A stretch of 64,000 bases of DNA from positions 1 through 64,000 of the forward strand of contig NZ_FUZC01000002.1 in the NCBI RefSeq assembly GCF_900168115.1, written 5' to 3'. The translations under genes were made by a program, and so were the position numbers. Source of the DNA: Salegentibacter salinarum (GTDB taxonomy: Bacteria > Bacteroidota > Bacteroidia > Flavobacteriales > Flavobacteriaceae). The stretch's first letter is position 1; the number at the start of each line of letters is the position of its first letter. The notes below the pieces were generated by a model. It was not told the origin of the DNA. It searched no databases and was given only the letters and a program-made list of their open reading frames with translations. This document shows positions 59,742-64,000 of the stretch, one piece after another.

Positions 59742-60851
59742 ATGAAAAAAGTGATTTTTTGTTTGGGGACACTATTAATTGGTTCCCTTGGGTTTGCTCA
59801 AAACAACAGTTCTGTAAGCCAGGTAGGTAATAACAACGACGCTTCTGTAGTTCACTCGGGTATCCAAAATGTCTCAACGGTTATCCAGGGTATAGATGGG
59901 GATGAAGCCTACTCTAACAAAGCGATCATTACACAATCCAGCCATAGGAATGAGTCTACTGTGAAACAATTTGACGGTAGGGAGGGGGAGAATGAAAACA
60001 ACTTGGCTACTGTGACGCAAACAGGTTATGATCACGTTTCCATGGTGGAGCAATTAGATGATGATAATATTGCAGAGGTTTCTCAAAGAGGGAGAAGAAG
60101 TAATAGTGATATATACCAAAATGGGTCTTCCAATTTTTCTTATATAGATCAGGTAGGGAGTCTACATACCTCTGTTATAAATCAATCGGGCGACGCAGGG
60201 GAGATTGAACCCAACAATGAGACTTATGTATACCAGAGTGGAAAGGCTAATAATTCTATAGTTTACCAGGATAATACCTTAAATTTTGCAGATGTTTATC
60301 AACGTGGTGTAGTTAATGAATCGGAAGTACAACAAGCAACCATTAATCCCACCGGCGGTACTGAAAATCATGCTGAAATTTACCAGTGGGGTGACTTCAA
60401 TACTACCCGTGTAATTCAGGCGGGGCAATATCCTCAAGGCAGGTTGGGCTTAGGTAGTTATTACAATGAATCTTTCCAGACACAAATTGGGGATTATAAT
60501 GAAGCCCTTGTAAGGCAGGAAGGAAGTGGTCATTTAGTTGTTCAGGAACAATTTGGTAACGGCAACCGGGTAGATGATTTTCAAAAAGGTGCCTCCCAGG
60601 AATCTCAAGTGCTGCAGGACGGGGATTATAATGTAAGTGAGACGCTTCAAAATGGTTGGGATCATTATTCAGACGTAGGCCAACTAGGGTCTGGGAATGA
60701 TAGTAATGTTTACCAAACCGGTGGCGAAAATCATTCCACAGTAATCCAGGACGGTATGAGTAACGCTAGTATTGTTAGTCAAATGGGAAATAGTAATGCA
60801 AATACGGTTAGTCAAACAGGAAATGGAAACTCTTCGATGGTAACACAGTAG
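59742..60851 (+). CDS. Curlin-repeat (CsgA-like) amyloid subunit 2
   Basis: A 369-residue secreted protein with signal peptide MKKVIFCLGTLLIGSLGFA and many curlin-type repeats (SSVSQVGNNNDASVVHSG, ATVTQTGYDHVSMVEQLDD, STVIQDGMSNASIVSQMG, NTVSQTGNGNSSMVTQ). It ends in a Met-Val-Thr-Gln like the other paralogs. It is intact, but its sequence has diverged more from copy 1 than copy 3 has. It may differ in role (minor subunit or nucleator versus bulk fibre). Decayed and functional accessory genes follow downstream. Confidence 0.9.
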   Translation: MKKVIFCLGTLLIGSLGFAQNNSSVSQVGNNNDASVVHSGIQNVSTVIQGIDGDEAYSNKAIITQSSHRNESTVKQFDGREGENENNLATVTQTGYDHVSMVEQLDDDNIAEVSQRGRRSNSDIYQNGSSNFSYIDQVGSLHTSVINQSGDAGEIEPNNETYVYQSGKANNSIVYQDNTLNFADVYQRGVVNESEVQQATINPTGGTENHAEIYQWGDFNTTRVIQAGQYPQGRLGLGSYYNESFQTQIGDYNEALVRQEGSGHLVVQEQFGNGNRVDDFQKGASQESQVLQDGDYNVSETLQNGWDHYSDVGQLGSGNDSNVYQTGGENHSTVIQDGMSNASIVSQMGNSNANTVSQTGNGNSSMVTQ

Positions 60852-60892
60852 TGATTGTTATTTTCAATGCCTTTATCTATTAAAACAAGCAT

Positions 60893-61388
60893 ATGAAAAC
60901 TTCAGTAATGTTGATGTTTTTTTAATCCTAAGTTTTGATGTATGTGCTCAAAAATTAATAAGTCCAGTGGAAGAGCGAACAATTATTGAAAACAGGGAAT
61001 TTGGAAATGTTATTGCCTTTCAGACCCCACTTTCAATATTTAAGATCCCTGGAAATAAAAAAGAAGTACAGGGCGATACTCAAATTTGTATAGGACAAAT
61101 AGAGATGTAAATTCTGTAAATGCGGTTAATTATCGGAGAATAGTAATCTGAATTATTTCAATTTGGTACTGAAAATTATATTTAATACATGGGGGATGCC
61201 AGAAACCTGGAAGGGCCAGTTATCCAGGAAGGGGGTAATAACAATGCCTTTGATTTTACGGGAACCCCAGTCCGGATATTACCGCTAATGTCATACAGGG
61301 TGGTAATAATCTCTATTTTGAAAGATACGGCGCTAATTCCATTTGTCATAGTTTGAGATTTATCCAAACCGGGACAATAAATCTGTAA
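60893..61388 (+). pseudogene. Decayed curlin-like (CsgB-type?) gene
   Basis: Signal-peptide start at ATG 60893 (MKTSVMLMFF), then a one-base deletion in a T7 run (60916-60922) shifts the frame to LILSFDVCAQKLISP.... The frame changes again near 61085, has a stop near 61173 within curlin-like QFGTENYI, and shifts near 61265 from VIQEGGNNNAFDF to PDITANVIQGGNNLYFERYG. The final segment ends RFIQTGTINL before TAA 61386-61388. Reconstructed, it is a secreted protein with an N-terminal region of its own and two to three curlin-type repeats, like a nucleator. At least three or four lesions make it a pseudogene. Confidence 0.65.
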
Positions 61389-61392
61389 TTAT

Positions 61393-61794
61393 ATGAAGTT
61401 TTCAATGAAAGATTATTTAAGTATTCCAACAATCTTCTTAATGTTTTTTTGTGTTAGTACTTCTTTTAGTCAGGATCACAAGGAGCAAAATATTGAAGCG
61501 AAAATAAAGCTGGATAACAAAGACAGGTTCCTAAATATTTCAGGAGAGGCCATAAATAATACTTCTGAAGATTATCAATTACGTTATAAACTCTCGGTAG
61601 TTACCGGTGGTGAGCAGCATAGCAATTCTTCCCAAAACAACCAGTCAGGAAGTTTCTTACTTCCTTCTTCTGACACCAAAATACTCTCCAGAACTTCCAT
61701 TTCTCAAAACCCAGGCAATCGGGCAGAAATCCATCTTCATATAATGGATAAGGATAAAGTAGTGGCCAGGGATTCAATCACTTTTCAATTCTAA
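61393..61794 (+). CDS. csgH: CsgH-like curli chaperone/inhibitor
   Basis: A 133-residue secreted protein with signal peptide ending FCVSTSFSQ. The mature domain, about 105 residues, is an immunoglobulin-like beta-sandwich: IEAKIKLDNKDRFLNISGEAINNTSEDYQLRYKLSVVTGG, then SSQNNQSGSFLLPSSDTKILSRTSISQ and EIHLHIMDKDKVVARDSITF. This is the pattern of CsgC/CsgH-type proteins, which keep curlin from aggregating inside the cell. It lies between curlin genes and directly after the decayed gene (four-base gap). The gene is intact, which implies that the curlin system is still in use. Confidence 0.85.
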   Translation: MKFSMKDYLSIPTIFLMFFCVSTSFSQDHKEQNIEAKIKLDNKDRFLNISGEAINNTSEDYQLRYKLSVVTGGEQHSNSSQNNQSGSFLLPSSDTKILSRTSISQNPGNRAEIHLHIMDKDKVVARDSITFQF

Positions 61795-61881
61795 TTCATA
61801 CAGAATAAGCGTTTCCTAAAAACCCTCTGGTTTTTGCCTTTTTGTATGGGATAATACACGTATTCGATCAAAAAAATCAGG

Positions 61882-61993
61882 ATATCGATTTTAAGCGTGA
61901 TCTGTCGAATACATTGTAAGGCTCCCCTGTATTTTTTATAATTACGACGTGCAAGAAAGGAAAACCCTACTTCTTCCCGTAAGCTGCCCCAAA
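61882..61993 (+). promoter_or_regulatory. Conserved upstream elements of curlin gene 3
   Basis: ATATCGATTTTAAGCG...TCTGTCGAATAC (61882-61912), AAAACCCTACTTCTTCCC (61961-61978) and GCTGCCCCAAA (61983-61993). Distances to the ATG are 188, 109 and 87 bases, matching those before gene 4 almost exactly. Confidence 0.55.
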
Positions 61994-62069
61994 AATAATT
62001 TACAAGTTTTACTAAGCACATTAATGATTGTGTTGGAGTCTTATTTATTAATTTATTAAATTTTTTAGA

Positions 62070-63058
62070 ATGAAAAAAGTTATTCTAGGCGCAGCAGCGC
62101 TAATGATTGGAGCAATTAGTTTTGCCCAAAGCAATGGAAGTACAGTTGGACAAAAAGGAGATAATAACGCTGCCCAGGTTGATCAGGTTGGGTATTCTCA
62201 TATTTCGACAGTGGAAACAAAAGGATTTGAAAACGCGATAGATGTAGATCAATATGGGGGAAATCAAAATAACTCTGATGTTTTGCAGGGTGCCTCTAAT
62301 GCAGAATATAATTCGGCTGTTGTAGAGCAGGTTGGAGATTATAATGATTCTGATATAGAACAGCATAACGATTATAATTGCTGATGTAAGCCAGGACGGA
62401 AATAGAAATACTATTGATCTTTATCAAAACGCTGATGGCGGTAGTACAGATGGGAATTCTTCTACGATTAGCCAGGTGGGAAATAATAACAGAACCGAAA
62501 CTGATCAGCAAACAGCTGACAGAACTTTGGAGTTATTAGCAATACTGAAGTTGTTACTCAAACTGGAAACGGAAATGGATCTGATTTAAGTCAGTATGGC
62601 GATGGAGATTTCTTTAAGCCTAACACAGGTAGGTGATAGAAACTATAGCCAGGTAGTTCAGGGAGTAAAGTTAAATGTAGGTCCTTATAACGACCACACT
62701 TCCAATGTTGAGCAAATAGGAGACGATAACAGAAGTTTTATAAAACAGTGGGGTGAAAATAATAGGTCTTCCGTCGTGCAAACCGGTGATGACAATGATT
62801 CAAAAACATTTTCAGCAGTTTGGTAACGATAACGTATCCGAGGTTATCCAAACAGGAAATGAAAATATCTCAAGTGTAACACAAGAAGGAAGCCGCCATT
62901 GGAGTATGGTGGACCAATTAGGTAATGGAAATAAGGCTACTGTAAATCAATTTGGCAATGACCATTCAAGCACGATCATGCAAAACGGATCAGGAAACAC
63001 TGCTACAGTAAATCAATGGTTCAGTTTTTCAATCTTAAGTGGGTACTTACTAGCATAA
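62070..63058 (+). pseudogene. Curlin-repeat gene 3, frameshifted
   Basis: Starts as an intact curlin subunit (MKKVILGAAALMIGAISFAQ) and is homologous to gene 1 along its whole length, but the reading frame changes near 62380 (after EQHNDYN, premature TGA 62382-62384), 62525, 62617 and 62805. The pieces read NADGGSTDGNSSTISQVG, NTEVVTQTGNGNGSDLSQYG, SLTQVGDRNYSQVVQG and FGNDNVSEVIQTGNENISSV, and join into one polypeptide of about 325 residues. The C-terminus is also altered. The upstream elements are intact, so loss is recent. Confidence 0.8.
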
Positions 63059-63219
63059 AACGAAGATATTATATTAGTTCAAAAGTAGGCATTGATGATC
63101 TTAATGTCTATTTTCTTTTTGGTCTGATACAGAATTGTTGTTATAAAAGCCATCTTTTTTTCAATTCCGTAGGATTTTTGAGCTTAAAAAGAAGCAAAAC
63201 TTGTTTTACGCTATTATAT

Positions 63220-63411
63220 ATAAGTGTTTTCCTACAAAGTTGCAGCCTTTGCAACTGTAAAATTTTGTTTAAATAGATTTACTGAGGAAAAGGCATCTGA
63301 ATAACGATTTTCCGGGTGTTCTGTCGAAAATTCCTTAAACGTCCTTAAAATTAATATAGTTTAGCAATGTGATAAGGGAAAACCCTACTTCTTCCCAATC
63401 GCTGCCCCAAA
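63220..63411 (+). promoter_or_regulatory. Conserved upstream elements of curlin gene 4
   Basis: ATAAGTGTTTTCCTACAAAG (63220-63239), ATAACGATTTTCCGGG...CTGTCGAAAAT (63301-63331), AAAACCCTACTTCTTCCC (63379-63396) and GCTGCCCCAAA (63401-63411). The last three lie 188, 110 and 88 bases before the ATG. Otherwise 63059-63488 holds no gene. Confidence 0.55.
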
Positions 63412-63488
63412 GTTTTTTTGCAATTAACACGAGCACATTCTAAAAATGTGTGGGAAATCTTTATTTATTAATTTTTTAATTCATTAAA

Positions 63489-64000
63489 ATGAAAAAAGTA
63501 ATTTTAGGAACAGCAGCTTTATTATGTGGTGCTGTAACATTCGCTCAGAACAACGATAGCGATGTAAATCAAAACGGTACTAATCACGGGGCAGTTGTTA
63601 ATCAAACGGGAACTTCTAATAGAAACGATGTAGATCAGGATGGTCATGCTAACAATGCTGAGGTAGGCCAGGAAGGGATATCGAATACATCATCAGTAAT
63701 TCAAACAGATGGTGATCCAGACGAAAACTCAAATCATGAGGCTTATGTAGATCAGTACGGAATAGATAATGACTCTTACGTTCTTCAAGCCGGCGATGAT
63801 CAGATTGCTCGTATCGATCAAATTGGAAATAATAATGAATCTGATACTTATCAGTATGGTTCGTCTAACCTTACGGAAGTTTGGCAAGATGGAAACGGGA
63901 ACAATGCTTTGGTTTTCCAGATGGGAGATGCCGGGGCAACTGAACCTAACAACCGTGCCTTCGTAACCCAGTTAGGAAATAATAATACTACTATTCAAAA
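63489..64000 (+). CDS. Curlin-repeat amyloid subunit 4, partial
   Basis: Open from ATG 63489 to the window end (170 codons visible) with no stop. Signal peptide MKKVILGTAALLCGAVTFA, then curlin-type repeats (SDVNQNGTNHGAVVNQTG, NDVDQDGHANNAEVGQEG, ARIDQIGNNNESDTYQYG, TEVWQDGNGNNALVFQMG, AFVTQLGNNNTTIQ). No frameshift is seen in this part. The rest lies beyond the right edge. Its upstream region is nearly identical in layout to that of gene 3, showing tandem duplication of gene plus promoter. Confidence 0.9.
   Translation, partial: MKKVILGTAALLCGAVTFAQNNDSDVNQNGTNHGAVVNQTGTSNRNDVDQDGHANNAEVGQEGISNTSSVIQTDGDPDENSNHEAYVDQYGIDNDSYVLQAGDDQIARIDQIGNNNESDTYQYGSSNLTEVWQDGNGNNALVFQMGDAGATEPNNRAFVTQLGNNNTTIQ

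Noticed and set aside
61791-62021. 76-codon minus-strand frame upstream of curlin gene 3
   Set aside because: It covers the conserved upstream elements, and the paralogous region before gene 4 does not keep the frame.
63016-63276. 86-codon plus-strand frame between curlin genes 3 and 4
   Set aside because: It begins inside the pseudogene tail in another frame and runs over conserved upstream DNA; no protein-like features.
58133-64000. Regular short repeats that might suggest a CRISPR array
   Set aside because: The periodicity is about 60-66 bases, in frame, and reflects curlin protein repeats; there are no identical direct repeats with unique spacers.

Overview
The window looks like chromosomal DNA of a marine-type Bacteroidota, family Flavobacteriaceae (Gramella, Salegentibacter or Zunongwangia-like). 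The DNA is AT-rich, genes lack clear Shine-Dalgarno sites, and many starts are preceded by the Bacteroidota -7 box TAnnTTTG. Lineage-typical genes are present: type III glutamine synthetase, a clade II Sec/lipoprotein NosZ cluster, a BlaI/M56 peptidase pair with TonB-plug-like motifs, and curlin-repeat proteins with CsgH. All calls come from reading the sequence and translations; no database search was run.

Layout. 1-334: 3' end of a group II intron (maturase C-terminus plus domains V/VI). 0.5-5.2 kb: outer-membrane barrel protein, MCP-like membrane protein, catalase-peroxidase KatG, SYLF lipoprotein. 5.4-10.4 kb: histidine kinase and sigma-54 response regulator, then a sigma-54-type promoter with paired upstream repeats in front of a tiny Cys-rich protein, glutamate dehydrogenase, a GreA-like protein and a hypothetical. 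10.6-20.1 kb: nitrous-oxide reduction region (cytochrome c, NosZ, membrane protein, NosL, NosD, NosF, NosY), a Crp/Fnr regulator, a polytopic His-rich membrane protein and the iron-sulfur repair protein RIC. 20.3-29.4 kb: housekeeping and hypothetical genes (exonuclease/GIY-YIG fusion, DUF4256, DUF2306, an ion channel with an atypical filter, DUF1801, universal stress protein, M20 dipeptidase). 29.6-31.4 kb: tRNA-Leu(UAG) followed by a small accessory islet with an orphan helical protein and a truncated AbiEi-like antitoxin.

31.4-40.8 kb: two minus-strand units, one with two rhodaneses and a DUF2892 protein, the other with a cysteine-free SQR-like flavoprotein, TolC/MFP/RND efflux, PII-like, DUF2892 and DUF302. 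Their promoters have identical geometry, so they probably form one regulon. 41-47 kb: subtilisin-like lipoprotein and a type-I-secretion-like operon whose ABC protein has lost nearly all ATPase motifs. 47.4-57.2 kb: Kelch protein, flavodoxin, BlaI/M56 module with a matching operator on the neighbouring gene, Na+/Ca2+ antiporter and glutamine synthetase III.

58.1-64.0 kb: a curli-like amyloid locus with four curlin-repeat genes (two intact, one frameshifted at about four sites, one running off the edge), a decayed fifth curlin-like gene, a CsgH-type chaperone gene, duplicated upstream elements and a remnant of an IS256-type element.

A structured intergenic repeat of about 95 bp occurs six times. 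Its hairpins are kept by G-U pairs and compensatory changes, and in one place it supplies the C-terminus of a gene. It is the strongest candidate here for an undescribed element.
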